Assembly (NCBI RefSeq): GCF_000949255.1
Contig: NZ_JXUW01000012.1
Coordinates: 1-64,000 of the forward strand
Length of the DNA: 64,000 nt
Reading direction: 5' to 3'
DNA from: Ferrimicrobium acidiphilum DSM 19497
Lineage (GTDB): Bacteria; Actinomycetota; Acidimicrobiia; Acidimicrobiales; Acidimicrobiaceae
Under the pieces are notes generated by a model. That model did not search any database, had not been told where the DNA came from, and was given only the letters and a program-made list of their open reading frames with translations. Position numbers and translations under genes: made by a program. This document shows positions 18,173-27,030 of the stretch, in pieces (the first letter of the stretch is position 1; the number at the start of each line of letters is the position of its first letter).

Positions 18173-18820
18173 CTATCTCTCATGATCGAAACGCTTACGC
18201 TCTGCGAGCCGAGCCCCCATCGCCGCTACCTGGCTCCGATGACGGACCCCGAGCTTTGCCAACAGGTTGGAGACGTAGTTCTTCACGGTCTTCTCGGCTA
18301 AGTACACCTCAGCCGCGATCTCCCGGTTAGTCCTGCCCTCGACGATCAGATCAAAGATCTTACGTTCCTGTTCGGTGAGGTTCGAGAGCGGATCATCGGC
18401 GCCATCGCGCAAGCGCTCAAGAAGCCTCGTGGTAAGGCCAGCATCGATCAGACTCTCGCCAGCAGCGATCCTCTTGATAGAATCAACAAGCTCATCGACC
18501 TTTATCTTCTTTAGCAGGTAGCCGGAGGCACCTGCCATAATCGCTGAAAACAGGGCTTCGTCATCCGAGAATGAGGTCAACATGATGCACTTCAGGTCGC
18601 GGTCTTGTGAACGCAGATCACGACAGAGACTGACTCCATCTCCATCGCCCAGTCGGACGTCTAGAATGGCGACATCGGCATCGATCAACGGAAAACGCTG
18701 TAGAGCCTCCTCGACGCCACCAGCCTCGCCAACCACCTCGAACTCGGGATCTATTGTTAGCAACGCGACGATTCCGCGTCGTACCACTTCATGATCTTCA
18801 ACGATAAAGAGTCGTATCAT
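18173..18820 (-). CDS. dosR: DosR/DevR-type NarL-family response regulator
   Basis: 215 residues: receiver domain (1-120) and LuxR-type HTH (about 145-205, with LAEKTVKNYVSNLLAKLGV). The phosphoacceptor is Asp54 (AILDVRLGDG), with Thr82 (LTSFSDD) and Lys104 (SGYLLKKIK), the same numbers as in Mycobacterium tuberculosis DosR. Sequence resemblance to DosR is close along the whole length (DHEVVRRGIVALL, LCRDLRSQ, IMAGASGYLLKKI, LTEQERKIFDL). It lies 36 nt after a universal stress protein gene, the order of Rv3134c-dosR. No DosS/DosT-type histidine kinase is adjacent; an ABC operon follows after 100 nt. Likely a hypoxia/redox/NO regulator, controlled with usp from one promoter. Confidence 0.85.
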   Translation of the reverse strand: MIRLFIVEDHEVVRRGIVALLTIDPEFEVVGEAGGVEEALQRFPLIDADVAILDVRLGDGDGVSLCRDLRSQDRDLKCIMLTSFSDDEALFSAIMAGASGYLLKKIKVDELVDSIKRIAAGESLIDAGLTTRLLERLRDGADDPLSNLTEQERKIFDLIVEGRTNREIAAEVYLAEKTVKNYVSNLLAKLGVRHRSQVAAMGARLAERKRFDHER

Positions 18821-18856
18821 GGCACACTCTTACACGCCAGTCTCGGTTGTCAAGCC

Positions 18857-19285
18857 TCAACTGCGGACGATGACGACAGGAACCGGGCAGTGATGCACCA
18901 ACTGATCGCTCACGCTCCCTAGCATCAGCGCCTGAAAACCACCGTGCCCTCGCGCCCCTACGATCACCAGATCAGCGTCCTCGGTCTTCTCGATGATCCG
19001 GGAGGCCGCATTGCCACTCTCTAGCGCAGTCTTAACCCTCACCCTGGGGTGAGTTCTGGTCGCGACCTCGACCGCCTCAGCCAAGAGCGCGTTACCAGTC
19101 GCCTCAAACTCGGCAGTTACAGACTCAGAGAAGCCAAAACCGTAATCTGGCTCTGTCCAGGCATAGACCATGACCAGCTCGGCAGCGCGAAGCTCGGCCT
19201 CTGCGAGTGCAAAGTCCAACGCTAGCTTCGCCATTGGCGACCCATCGTATCCCAATACCACCCGATTGTAACGCTGGCTAGCCAT
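18857..19285 (-). CDS. Universal stress protein, UspA family
   Basis: 142 residues, a single Usp domain. The ATP-binding signature G-x2-G-x9-G-S is present as GARGHGGFQALMLGS, and the first strand VVLGYDGSPMAKLAL carries the usual Asp, so it should bind ATP. ATG 19285 is preceded by AAAGGAG at good spacing. First gene of a usp-dosR operon. In mycobacteria the gene upstream of dosR (Rv3134c) is also a Usp protein and belongs to the dormancy regulon; here the DosR-box-like palindrome about 125 nt upstream suggests the same. Confidence 0.9.
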   Translation of the reverse strand: MASQRYNRVVLGYDGSPMAKLALDFALAEAELRAAELVMVYAWTEPDYGFGFSESVTAEFEATGNALLAEAVEVATRTHPRVRVKTALESGNAASRIIEKTEDADLVIVGARGHGGFQALMLGSVSDQLVHHCPVPVVIVRS

Positions 19286-19411
19286 TGAACACGCTCCTTT
19301 GAATCTGCGCGTACCACTGTCACTCGATGGAGAATCGCACTCTTACGTACTCGCTCCAACCGATTAACACCAGTACCGACTCTCACTCTAGCAACCAGGC
19401 ACGTACAACCT

Positions 19412-19431
19412 GAGGGGACAAAGGTCCCGAA
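19412..19431 (-). promoter_or_regulatory. DosR-box-like palindrome upstream of usp-dosR
   Basis: Read on the minus strand the site is TTCGGGACCTTTGTCCCCTC. It matches 16 of 20 positions of the mycobacterial DosR consensus TTSGGGACTWWAGTCCCSAA, including the GGGAC and GTCCC half-sites with the right spacing. It lies about 125 nt before the usp start, in the direction of transcription. Binding by the DosR-like regulator of the same operon is inferred. Confidence 0.7.
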
Positions 19432-19453
19432 TATGAGCGACAAAACTCCTCAA

Positions 19454-19576
19454 CTCCCCACCTTTTCGGACCGAAGGTGGAGGAAGGCTCACTGGAGAGT
19501 CAGCGTGGACTCTTGGTGAGCCTATCTCCTACTCCACCCCACAGGCCCAGATGGCGTCCACCACACGCCATCTGGG
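19454..19576 (+). ncRNA. Candidate structured RNA: three consecutive hairpins
   Basis: Three stems follow one another. (1) CCACCTT 19458-19464 with AAGGTGG 19474-19480. (2) GGCTCAC 19486-19492 with GTGAGCC 19516-19522, enclosing AGAGTC 19496-19501 with GACTCT 19508-19513. (3) A perfect 12-bp stem CCCAGATGGCGT 19546-19557 with ACGCCATCTGGG 19565-19576, followed by pyrimidine-rich TTCCTCTATT. The last one looks like a terminator for a plus-strand transcript. It lies between the divergent usp and MFS genes. I do not recognise a known riboswitch or small RNA family; a pair of operon-end terminators or operators remains possible. Confidence 0.35.
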
Positions 19577-19930
19577 TTCCTCTATTGTCTCTCATTCGTT
19601 ATCCTCACCGCTTACCTGTCGGTCGTCAGGTCGTCATCATCACCTCGGACGATCCAAGAGCGATTAGAAGCTCAGAGATCGATCTCGTCCTGTGCGTCGA
19701 CAAGGCCTGAGGAGACCGTCGCTTCAATGCTGGCCAACCCCATACCTGTGCGATATCACCCCGGATAAGCCTCCTGTTTGGCTTCGCATAGCGGTGTGCA
19801 ACAAGCTGTGGCACCAGCATGAGCGTGGGCGAGTGCAAAAACCAGTCGCCCAGTTAGCAACACGCTCGCCACCACCCCGCCTATCCAAAACCCGACCGCA
19901 CTCTATCGCCTAGCCTCGTCTCTCGCAAGC

Positions 19931-21295
19931 ATGCAACACGTTGCTCGCCACCCTCGAGTCGATCATGAGCGAACCTCGCTGGCTAGCATGGTGAGGGTGC
20001 AGCCACAACCCCACAGACGAGTGACCGAAAGGTCCAAGGCTTGGCTCGCTGCCTACTTCGACGCCAGCTCTCCGCTAGGGGTCTTAAGACGAATACACGC
20101 ACTGTCGATATCATCCGACACCCTGATGACCGTGGCGTTGGCGGGTTCGCTATTCTTTTCGATCTCGCCTGGGGAGGCGCGCTCAAAGGTAACCCTCTAT
20201 CTCCTGTTCACGATGGCACCATTCGCCATCCTCGCTCCACTCATCTCTCCGATCATCGATAGAGGTCCCAGAGTACGTCGCATCGTCGTCATTCTCTCAG
20301 GTGTTGTCCGCCTCGTCGGCGTCTTTCTCATGATCTTTGAACTGCGTTCATTATTATTGTTTCCTCTGGCACTGATGAATCTGGTGGCCTCCAAGGCCTA
20401 CCTGGTCTCAAAGTCATCGCTCATCCCTGAACTCCTCGACTCGGACTCACGCTCTGAACTCGGCAGCCTTGTAAAGACCAATGCGAACATCACCCTCCTG
20501 GCCGCCATCTCAGGAGCCATCGCCGGCGTTATCGGCGCAGGTATCTTGAAGACACCTTTCCTCGGAGCACATTACGACCTGATCCTAGAGCTCATACCGC
20601 TCTGCCTTTTCATCTACGAATCCCGTTCCCTGGTCAAGAACCTTCCACCGCGCACCGTCGACCGATCAAAACCACGCGCTGCCAAAAAACGCCGACCTAG
20701 CGGACCTGCGTATGCGCAAACGCTCACGCTCTCACTACTCATGAGTGTCCTCCGGGGACAGGTGGGGTTCTTCGTCTTCCTTGTCGCCTTTGCACTAAAG
20801 ACCATCCACAGTCCAACCTGGCTATATGGGGCCGCTCTGGTTGCTAGCTCACTCGGGTCCGCCTTGGCAACTCAGTTGACACCACTTGTTCGCCGCAAAC
20901 TCGGCGAGACTACCATAGTGATCCTCGGAACCATCGCTATCGTCGCCGTCGCCTTTGTCGCAGCCACCCTCAACATCGGCATCTCCGGTGCCATCCTTAT
21001 CGCCTTTGTACTTGGCGTCGCCGCAGGTGGCGCCAAAATCGCCTTCGATGCCAGCGTCCAAACCTCGATGGCCAAACACGAGTACGGCCGGTTGTTTGCG
21101 CGTTATGAATCCTATTTTCAACTCTCTTGGGTCGTTGGTGCCTTCGTAGCCACTCTTGCCGACCTTACCCTTGCCGATGGCGAGGCCTTTCTCGGCGCCA
21201 CTGCCCTCCTAGCCCTCGCATCCTACGTCATCGCGATCTCCGCGCTACGTCACTCTGGTCAGGAGCCTGATGCAGAGGATCCCGAGTGGATCTAA
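19931..21295 (+). CDS. Major facilitator superfamily transporter
   Basis: 454 residues with about 12 hydrophobic segments, beginning with SISSDTLMTVALAGSLFFSI and ending with AALLALASYVIAI-type helices, separated by a long basic cytoplasmic loop (PRTVDRSKPRAAKKRRPSG) between the two six-helix halves. The annotated ATG gives a 60-residue polar N-terminal tail; an ATG at 19988 (MVRVQPQPHRR) is an equally possible start, as neither has a clear ribosome site. Substrate unknown. The 5' region contains the hairpin series at 19454-19576, so transcription may be attenuated. Confidence 0.8.
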   Translation: MQHVARHPRVDHERTSLASMVRVQPQPHRRVTERSKAWLAAYFDASSPLGVLRRIHALSISSDTLMTVALAGSLFFSISPGEARSKVTLYLLFTMAPFAILAPLISPIIDRGPRVRRIVVILSGVVRLVGVFLMIFELRSLLLFPLALMNLVASKAYLVSKSSLIPELLDSDSRSELGSLVKTNANITLLAAISGAIAGVIGAGILKTPFLGAHYDLILELIPLCLFIYESRSLVKNLPPRTVDRSKPRAAKKRRPSGPAYAQTLTLSLLMSVLRGQVGFFVFLVAFALKTIHSPTWLYGAALVASSLGSALATQLTPLVRRKLGETTIVILGTIAIVAVAFVAATLNIGISGAILIAFVLGVAAGGAKIAFDASVQTSMAKHEYGRLFARYESYFQLSWVVGAFVATLADLTLADGEAFLGATALLALASYVIAISALRHSGQEPDAEDPEWI

Positions 21296-21686
21296 ACAAC
21301 TGTGGTAACCAGATCGCAACCGCAGTGGATATCACTTTTAATGGACACATGGCCGATATCACAGACCTCTGCGACGCGACCTCAGCGAACGATAGTTCTA
21401 GTGACTTAGACGGCGGGAATCGCCTGCATCATGAGGATCTAGAGCCGACGTCGCCCTTGGGTCGGCATCACACCAACAGATCTACACGCTCCAAACACGA
21501 CAACCGAGAGATCTGCTGGCACCACTGTTGCATAGAGCGTCACAACGAGCAGCTTACGCCCACTCCTCGCCCTAGGTGGGCCAACTGGATGTTGTAAACC
21601 GAGGAGATCTGCGATACCCAGCCTCTCAAGTCCTCTGGAGCCAGTATGGGGTGTAGCAACCTGGTTGACAAAGCCGATCTCTCGGA
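21296..21686. other. Gap between convergent MFS and FUSC genes
   Basis: No gene recognised. A short stem GCCGAC (21444-21449) / GTCGGC (21461-21466) is the only candidate terminator structure between these convergent genes. Confidence 0.5.
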
Positions 21687-23717
21687 TCACTCGGAAAGCA
21701 AGGCCTCGATGTTCTTGCTCGCCTCCCACAACAACTCGAATGGAAGGTCTGCCAACGACATCCCATATTTATCCCCCAGAACGCCATCTTCGTCGTCCAA
21801 AGGAGCTCGATCCGGTAGTGGCTTCGATTTAGTCGAGCTTGCCGCATCGCGCATCGCCATCGAAAGGACGGCAAGTTCCTGTATCCGGTAAGGACTGACG
21901 TTGGCATGCAGCGCAGAGAGCGACTGGAGGGCTAGAAGGGCTAGCGATGAACGATCGAGTTGAATCAGGAGTTGACGCTCACGATTGGTGTCTTGGGGAC
22001 GCTTCCGGAGTGGTGCCTCATGACCTGCCGCATTGAGGACCTCGATGGCAAGCACACGTTTACGACGTGCCGACTCTAGCAACGCATATCCGTGCTGATC
22101 ATCCGTGGCCCAACGAGTGCCGAGAAACTCGATAAACAACGCTTGCGCCATCATCGTCGACTGCACCAGTGCTGGGAGCGGCTCGGATATCCACGTTGGA
22201 GCTATGAATGAAACTATCATCGCGATCGCTCCACCCAATAACGTATCAACGAGCCGATCAATCGCCACCGCCGTCGCGGTCGCACCGAGAAGGACAAAGA
22301 GCAATACAACGACAGCAGTAATGCTGATGCTGTAGAAGAAGTAGTTCGCTCGAAAGGTTGCAAAACCAGCCCAGGTGACTACCGCCACCATCACTACCAA
22401 GATCAGGCTTGTCGGAGCGAACAACAGGACTATAGCGGTAGCCATTGCGACTCCTAGGACTGTTCCAAAAATACGGAACAATCCTCGTTCAAACGTGCTT
22501 ACATTTTGCGGTCGGAGTACCAAGGCAACCGTCATTGGCCCCCAGTAGCCGTGTCCGACACCAAGCAGATACACCAAGACGTCCGCTATTACAAGCGCAG
22601 AGGCGAGGCGTATGGCGTGGCGAGTGACGACAGACTGTGATGATGATGAGAATGGTCGCTCGAAGGGGTTGTAAACCGAACGCTTCACCCTGATCCCGGT
22701 TAGCTGCCGATGATCTTTGAGCCCGAGCAACACATCGACAATGCCCGCCAGATCCGCTAGTAGCTGAATTCGTATTTCAGCATGTGCGTCATCTACCTTG
22801 AAACCAAGGGGGTCCCTAGCCTGCTCCACCTCGAACTTCAAAGCCTGATACCGAGACGGGCGATAATGCCCGCGTGAGAACTCGACCACCTGTTCACATA
22901 CCGTGGCGGTCAGCTCGATTACGCGATCACCGCTGGAGCTAAATTCGGTTGCGACACCATGGGTCTGCGAAACTCGTAGCATAGCTAGTCGCGACCGCAG
23001 ATTTGCCGCTGAGACAGTCAAGCTGAGGAGGGCTGCACTTCGACGCCCCCTAAACGGTTGTGGATCGACTAACGAGTCTTGAAGAACTGAGATCAGATGA
23101 GGATTTGGCGCTCGATCGATATTGGTCGAACTCGCATACCGAGCCAGAGAGGCATAGACCTGGCCCAAAGCACGGCACTCAATTGGAGATCGACTGCTTA
23201 GAATCGCGATAGCAGTCAAAATGACTTGAAGCAGGGCTCCCATCGCGGTTGCGAGTGCAAGAGAGGCCGAGAGTGAAGTTGGAGCCCCTAGTCCACTACC
23301 AATAGCGAAGGCTACCAACGCCTGAATACCAATAGTGGAGGCAGCCTCACCAAGAGCCAAAGCTGCGCCGGCCGCCGAGCCAACTACGAGATAGAACACA
23401 GCTGAAGCAAAAAGCTGAGAGTGGATGCTGTTCCCCGCTACCAGGCAGACGCTAACTACCACCAATGCTATCGACATCGTCACCAGCCGGCTTCGATAGC
23501 CTCGCTGGAAACCCGCAAACCCAACGAGGAGTGCGCCAATGGCACCGACAGCCCCCAGCACGATATCGTGTAAGAGAAGCCCGACTATCAGTGGCACAAC
23601 TACACCCAAGGTCGCAAAGACGCCACCACGTAGCGATAGACCACTGGCGTCAACCTGAAACGTCGACCGGACCAGACGCCACAACAGGGTTCGCACGGCG
23701 GTAGCGTTCGGCCTCAC
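21687..23717 (-). CDS. FUSC-family membrane protein (YccC/aromatic-acid exporter type)
   Basis: 676 residues from a GTG start. Two blocks of about five or six transmembrane helices (residues about 28-190 and 375-505) are separated by a soluble helical region of roughly 180 residues and followed by a soluble C-terminus. The second block contains the FUSC signature region (GYWGPMTVALVLRPQNVSTF and RIFGTVLGVAMATAIVLLF). This layout fits bacterial FUSC proteins such as YccC, YhfK and AaeB, which export aromatic acids or of which the substrate is unknown. Single gene; convergent with the MFS gene. Confidence 0.82.
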   Translation of the reverse strand: MRPNATAVRTLLWRLVRSTFQVDASGLSLRGGVFATLGVVVPLIVGLLLHDIVLGAVGAIGALLVGFAGFQRGYRSRLVTMSIALVVVSVCLVAGNSIHSQLFASAVFYLVVGSAAGAALALGEAASTIGIQALVAFAIGSGLGAPTSLSASLALATAMGALLQVILTAIAILSSRSPIECRALGQVYASLARYASSTNIDRAPNPHLISVLQDSLVDPQPFRGRRSAALLSLTVSAANLRSRLAMLRVSQTHGVATEFSSSGDRVIELTATVCEQVVEFSRGHYRPSRYQALKFEVEQARDPLGFKVDDAHAEIRIQLLADLAGIVDVLLGLKDHRQLTGIRVKRSVYNPFERPFSSSSQSVVTRHAIRLASALVIADVLVYLLGVGHGYWGPMTVALVLRPQNVSTFERGLFRIFGTVLGVAMATAIVLLFAPTSLILVVMVAVVTWAGFATFRANYFFYSISITAVVVLLFVLLGATATAVAIDRLVDTLLGGAIAMIVSFIAPTWISEPLPALVQSTMMAQALFIEFLGTRWATDDQHGYALLESARRKRVLAIEVLNAAGHEAPLRKRPQDTNRERQLLIQLDRSSLALLALQSLSALHANVSPYRIQELAVLSMAMRDAASSTKSKPLPDRAPLDDEDGVLGDKYGMSLADLPFELLWEASKNIEALLSE

Positions 23718-24130
23718 ACTCTACATTCTAGAGCGAAACCATCCCGCCGATTCGTCTGGACCGCCCAATGACCACGGCACGCGTCACTGGCGAAAGGAAG
23801 ACATCGGCTCTGTCTATCCAGCCTCCTCGCTACTTCAGATCGGAGTCGTTCTCACACCGTGTCCCCTCGTTGCTTGGTTAATCGAGTGAGCCGCTTCGTT
23901 GGCCTGATAGGTAAATGGTCAGGAACTCAATCAACCAAGCGGGCCATGAGCACAAGTCTGGTACTCGGTTTTGCGAACTAGTGAGCGAAGTCTTAATTGG
24001 CAATTAGTGGATACAATATAGAACGGCAATGGACCCGGCCCAGACGAGTGGTTCGCCTGAACGACGATTTACCGTCTTGTCGGCGTTACCAGCTACTTAA
24101 CCAAGGGAACATAACGCCGTGAATCTTGAC
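23718..24130. other. Intergenic region upstream of the FUSC gene
   Basis: No gene seen. Three copies of a short CTTGGTT/AACCAAG element (about 23872, 23932 and 24098) in both orientations are the only visible structure; they could be operators but are too short to be sure. Confidence 0.35.
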
Positions 24131-24277
24131 TTAAGCCGTTCTTCGACCGCGTACAAAGTGAAGGACTACCACGACAACAGCGATGATCAACAGGATATTG
24201 ACAAGACCGCCTCCAATGTGGCCAAGAAGACCAAAAAACCATAGAACAATAAGCACAGCAGCAATAATCAATAACAT
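24131..24277 (-). CDS. 48-residue Lmo0937-family (DUF5670) membrane peptide
   Basis: Very small protein: ATG at 24275-24277, stop TAA at 24131-24133. Two hydrophobic helices joined by a Gly-rich turn (MLLIIAAVLIVLWFFGLLGH, then GGGLVNILLIIAVVVVVLHF) and a basic tail RGRRTA. This is the pattern of the Lmo0937/DUF5670 family (W-x2-G-x10-hydrophobic-R-G-R), small inner-membrane proteins often found among stress-induced genes and of unknown role. The ribosome site is weak (AAAAGAAA). It is an isolated gene on its strand, about 26 nt after a possible BON-like fragment. Confidence 0.75.
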   Translation of the reverse strand: MLLIIAAVLIVLWFFGLLGHIGGGLVNILLIIAVVVVVLHFVRGRRTA

Positions 24278-24303
24278 TATCTATTTCTTTTCTGTTTAGA
24301 CGT

Positions 24304-24490
24304 CTAACCAGTCTGGTTTATACGCTGGTAGATACGCTCAGCTGGTTGCTGATATCGACGATCCAGGGGGGTGTGCCAACAGTCGTCTCCGGCGGTTCGG
24401 TTTTCCACAGAGGATGACACCTCACCGATACGGATAACCACGCCCTTCTTAACACCGACTACTAAATCGTAATCCTTGATGTGTAGATTC
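24304..24490 (-). pseudogene. Possible BON-domain remnant
   Basis: An open frame without a convincing start reads NLHIKDYDLVVGVKKGVVIR, then IGEVSSSVENRTAGDDC, and stops at 24304. The pattern 'hV.VkkGVV.I.GEV.S..E...A' resembles one BON repeat, a lipid- or periplasm-associated fold common in stress proteins. The frame begins at AGGAG-containing DNA but lacks ATG/GTG/TTG nearby, and the end is shorter than a full BON domain. Either a decayed gene or a chance match. Confidence 0.25.
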
Positions 24491-25340
24491 TCCTGTGAGT
24501 GACCGACAACACTAGAATTGGCCTCGGCGCCTGTTTGCTGAGATTGTTGGTGGCCATAACACTCGTAGTAATACCAATCACCCGGATACTGTCACCGCGA
24601 TCCGCTCATCATAATCATTTCGGCAGCTCCGGGTGGCAGACTAGCCGCTCACCATCGGTCCAACTTGATATCGGTATACCGGCTCTTGAGATTTGACAGG
24701 CAGTCTTGAATGAGAAATGGGTCAGGGCAGAAACCAGCTCTAGAGTTGCCAAGGATATAAGCCAGGACGGGATCAGCAACCACGGGTTTAGGCTTCAGGC
24801 CTCGAGTCTCAGACTCTTTAAAGCGAAGACGTATGAAGACCACGTGGCCCCATGCGTTCTAAGCGTTCTTGATTCCATGACAGCTGGTCTCGATGAGACC
24901 TGAGCTCCAAGCGATGTCGGCGACAGTTTTGCCATTATTTAACATCTGGTCGCCCTCTGCAGAGCTTTGCGATCACTGGATCTGATGTATGCAACGTGGT
25001 CTAACATGAGCTCTTCTCCCGTATCTATTTTGGTCGATTCTCTCGCATCAGAGGTGGATCATATAGGGTTTACCGCTACGCTCTCTGCGCTTAACCTGAA
25101 CGACTACTAGAGTTCAGATACTGCCGAAACCTAACAGCCTTTTGCTGACGAATGTAATCTAAAGAGGTGCGACCAGAACCTCCGTACTTGTGATCGTGAA
25201 ATCAAATCGTACTGACAGTCTCATATGATCGAATTCCATGTCATACTCGAGCAACCGCTATCTATCCGGAATTTTCTAGTGGCTACAAAAGATAAGTGGA
25301 ACGATTACGCATTGCGAGCGCCCAGAGTAAAACTGGTGCC
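24491..25340. other. 850-bp region without a recognised gene
   Basis: Short frames exist on both strands (for example 24706-24903 plus and 24649-24843 minus), but none has a ribosome site, family resemblance or coding-like composition. The AT content is higher than around it. No hairpin or repeat of note was seen. It may be the residue of older genes. Confidence 0.4.
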
Positions 25341-26000
25341 ATGGAACCCGATCACCCGAAACCGACTGGACGCCGAGTTGGGAGGCGCGTCTTTCTGTCG
25401 GTCCTAGGAGCCGGGGTGGTCACCACCCTCTTTGGTCACGACATTGCCCAAACCCTGAGTGGTCTAGCCAACTCCGGGGGATTCAGCGTTGGCGGATTCG
25501 AGATCTATACCGTCACCGGCTCGATCCCTGACATCAAAACGAGTTCGTACCGCTTGCGCATCGACGGCAACGTCGAGCATCCACTGCTGCTCTCCTACGA
25601 AGAGTTGCGAGCACTCCCCCAACATGAGGTCAGCTTTACCTTCACGTGCGTAACCGGCTGGACAGTTCCCAACACCCACTGGCGAGGGGTCAGGCTTGCC
25701 GATCTCCTTGACCGAGTCAAACCACGCACCGGCGTAAACGCTCTTGAGTTTTCCAGCGCCGACGGTGTTTACACCGACTCCCTCGGCCTCAACGAGGCGC
25801 GAAGCTCCGATGTTTTACTCGCCATGGACCTAGACAACAAGCCGATCTCGGCCGATCATGGGGCACCAGTAAGACTGTTGGTTCCAAGTATGTACGGCTA
25901 CAAATCGGTGAAGTGGTTGAACAGAATCAGCCTTGTTAGCCAACAGACACCGGGTTATTGGGAGCAGCGAGGCTATCCGGTCAATGCCACCATCTCCTAA
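25341..26000 (+). CDS. Molybdopterin-dependent oxidoreductase (sulfite-oxidase fold), Tat-exported
   Basis: 219 residues from ATG 25341. A twin-arginine signal (TGRRVGRRVFLSVLGAGVVT) precedes a single oxidoreductase molybdopterin-binding domain. The Moco-ligating Cys lies in FTFTCVTGWTVPNTHWRGV, as in YedY/MsrP-like enzymes. C-terminal GAPVRLLVPSMYGYKSVKWL is the usual domain end. There is no dimerisation domain, so this is the small YedY-like type. The next gene, a cytochrome b, overlaps it by 17 nt, so the pair probably forms a membrane-linked reductase or dehydrogenase acting outside the cytoplasmic membrane. Substrate not evident; sulfoxide or sulfite chemistry is a guess from the fold. 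Confidence 0.85.
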   Translation: MEPDHPKPTGRRVGRRVFLSVLGAGVVTTLFGHDIAQTLSGLANSGGFSVGGFEIYTVTGSIPDIKTSSYRLRIDGNVEHPLLLSYEELRALPQHEVSFTFTCVTGWTVPNTHWRGVRLADLLDRVKPRTGVNALEFSSADGVYTDSLGLNEARSSDVLLAMDLDNKPISADHGAPVRLLVPSMYGYKSVKWLNRISLVSQQTPGYWEQRGYPVNATIS

Positions 26001-26592
26001 CCACTCCGCCACTGACGACAACACCACTCGCCGCTTTTTCTTCTTCGAGAAGCTGATCCACTGGCTGATAGCGATCGCTATGTTGGTCCTGCTCGCCACC
26101 GGAACCATTCTTTTCGTGCCTGCACTCACAGCCCACTTCCCGCGACCCCTCATCAACCGCCTACATATCGATAGTGGCATAACAGCCACCGTCATTATGC
26201 TGCTTGCACTCGTTGGTCCATGGGGGCGCGCACTCCGCCGCGATCTACACGAGTTGATGATCGCACCGCTCGATCAGCTCAACTCATGGACCGGGGTGAT
26301 AGGCGACTGGCTCCATCGAGCGACACCATCGACAGAGGGAGAGGAGCCGGAGAAGTTCAACGTCGGTCAGCGCCTGTTTACAGCGGGAATGGCGGCGCTG
26401 GCAGTCCTCGCCGTCCTCACTGGCTTCGCACTTCGAACACCGGGGCGGATTCCAACCTCGATCCAGGGCGGTGCCGAGTTCACCCATGAGATCGTCTTCC
26501 TGGCCATCGCTGCCTTGGTAGTCGGGCACGTTATCAAGGCGATCCTCTCCTTCAGAGAGAAGAGAGGTCTCGGCAAGAGGAGCAGCAGCTAG
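25984..26592 (+). CDS. Cytochrome b561-type membrane subunit
   Basis: About 202 residues from ATG 25984, inside the end of the preceding gene. Four hydrophobic helices with histidines in heme-ligand-like positions: FEKLIHWLIAIAMLVLLATG (helix 1), NRLHIDSGITATVIMLLAL (helix 2), a third after QRLFTAGMAALAVLAVLTGF, and EFTHEIVFLAIAALVVGHVI (helix 4). This fits di-heme cytochrome b561/FdnI-like electron carriers. It should pass electrons between the quinone pool and the exported molybdoenzyme encoded just upstream. A terminator hairpin overlaps its stop codon. Confidence 0.82.
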   Translation: MPPSPNHSATDDNTTRRFFFFEKLIHWLIAIAMLVLLATGTILFVPALTAHFPRPLINRLHIDSGITATVIMLLALVGPWGRALRRDLHELMIAPLDQLNSWTGVIGDWLHRATPSTEGEEPEKFNVGQRLFTAGMAALAVLAVLTGFALRTPGRIPTSIQGGAEFTHEIVFLAIAALVVGHVIKAILSFREKRGLGKRSSS

Positions 26593-26612
26593 CCCCTTGC
26601 CAATGGGGCTAG
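26589..26612 (+). terminator. Hairpin at the end of the molybdoenzyme-cytochrome pair
   Basis: CTAGCCCC (26589-26596) and GGGGCTAG (26605-26612) form a perfect 8-bp stem with an 8-nt loop. The stem includes the stop codon of the cytochrome gene. No long T-run follows. Confidence 0.6.
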
Positions 26613-26987
26613 ACCTTCGAGGCCAGCAAACCCCAACCGACAAAGACCGAGTACCCACGAGGACAACAATTACCACAACTGCTCTTCATTCATTCCGGCG
26701 TCGGTCGTTTCGCATCGACCCGGAGCAGCATCTGTTCTACATGAGCGCTCAATATCGAACGAGGTCAGTTTAAGGTAAGAGAAGAGCTAGCAGCATACTG
26801 CATAGAACCCTGTACATTCTCCGCTCCCCGACCGACCGCCAGCATCAGCCAACCTCGGGCTATCAGGAGACCCACCTCGAGGTGCACGGACTACTGGCTA
26901 GTTGAAATCAAACCCGAGTGCGCTAGACAGTGTGGTCCAGAGACAGCACTAAGCGCGACCAAGACCACGGCGCCAGCCGACACCCTA

Positions 26988-27017
26988 TCAATCGACGGCG
27001 CGTCAATCGACGGCGCG
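26988..27017. repeat. Perfect 15-bp tandem duplication
   Basis: TCAATCGACGGCGCG occurs twice head to tail (26988-27002, 27003-27017), 13 bp beyond the stop of the L,D-transpeptidase gene. The rest of the 26593-27030 gap shows no gene. Confidence 0.95.
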
Positions 27018-27030
27018 TATCAGCCAACTG

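Noticed and set aside
19590-19710. PIN-domain-like end (VVIITSDDPRAI) in a plus-strand frame
   Set aside because: Only about a dozen residues resemble the end of a VapC-type PIN domain, and the upstream part of the frame runs through the hairpin region.
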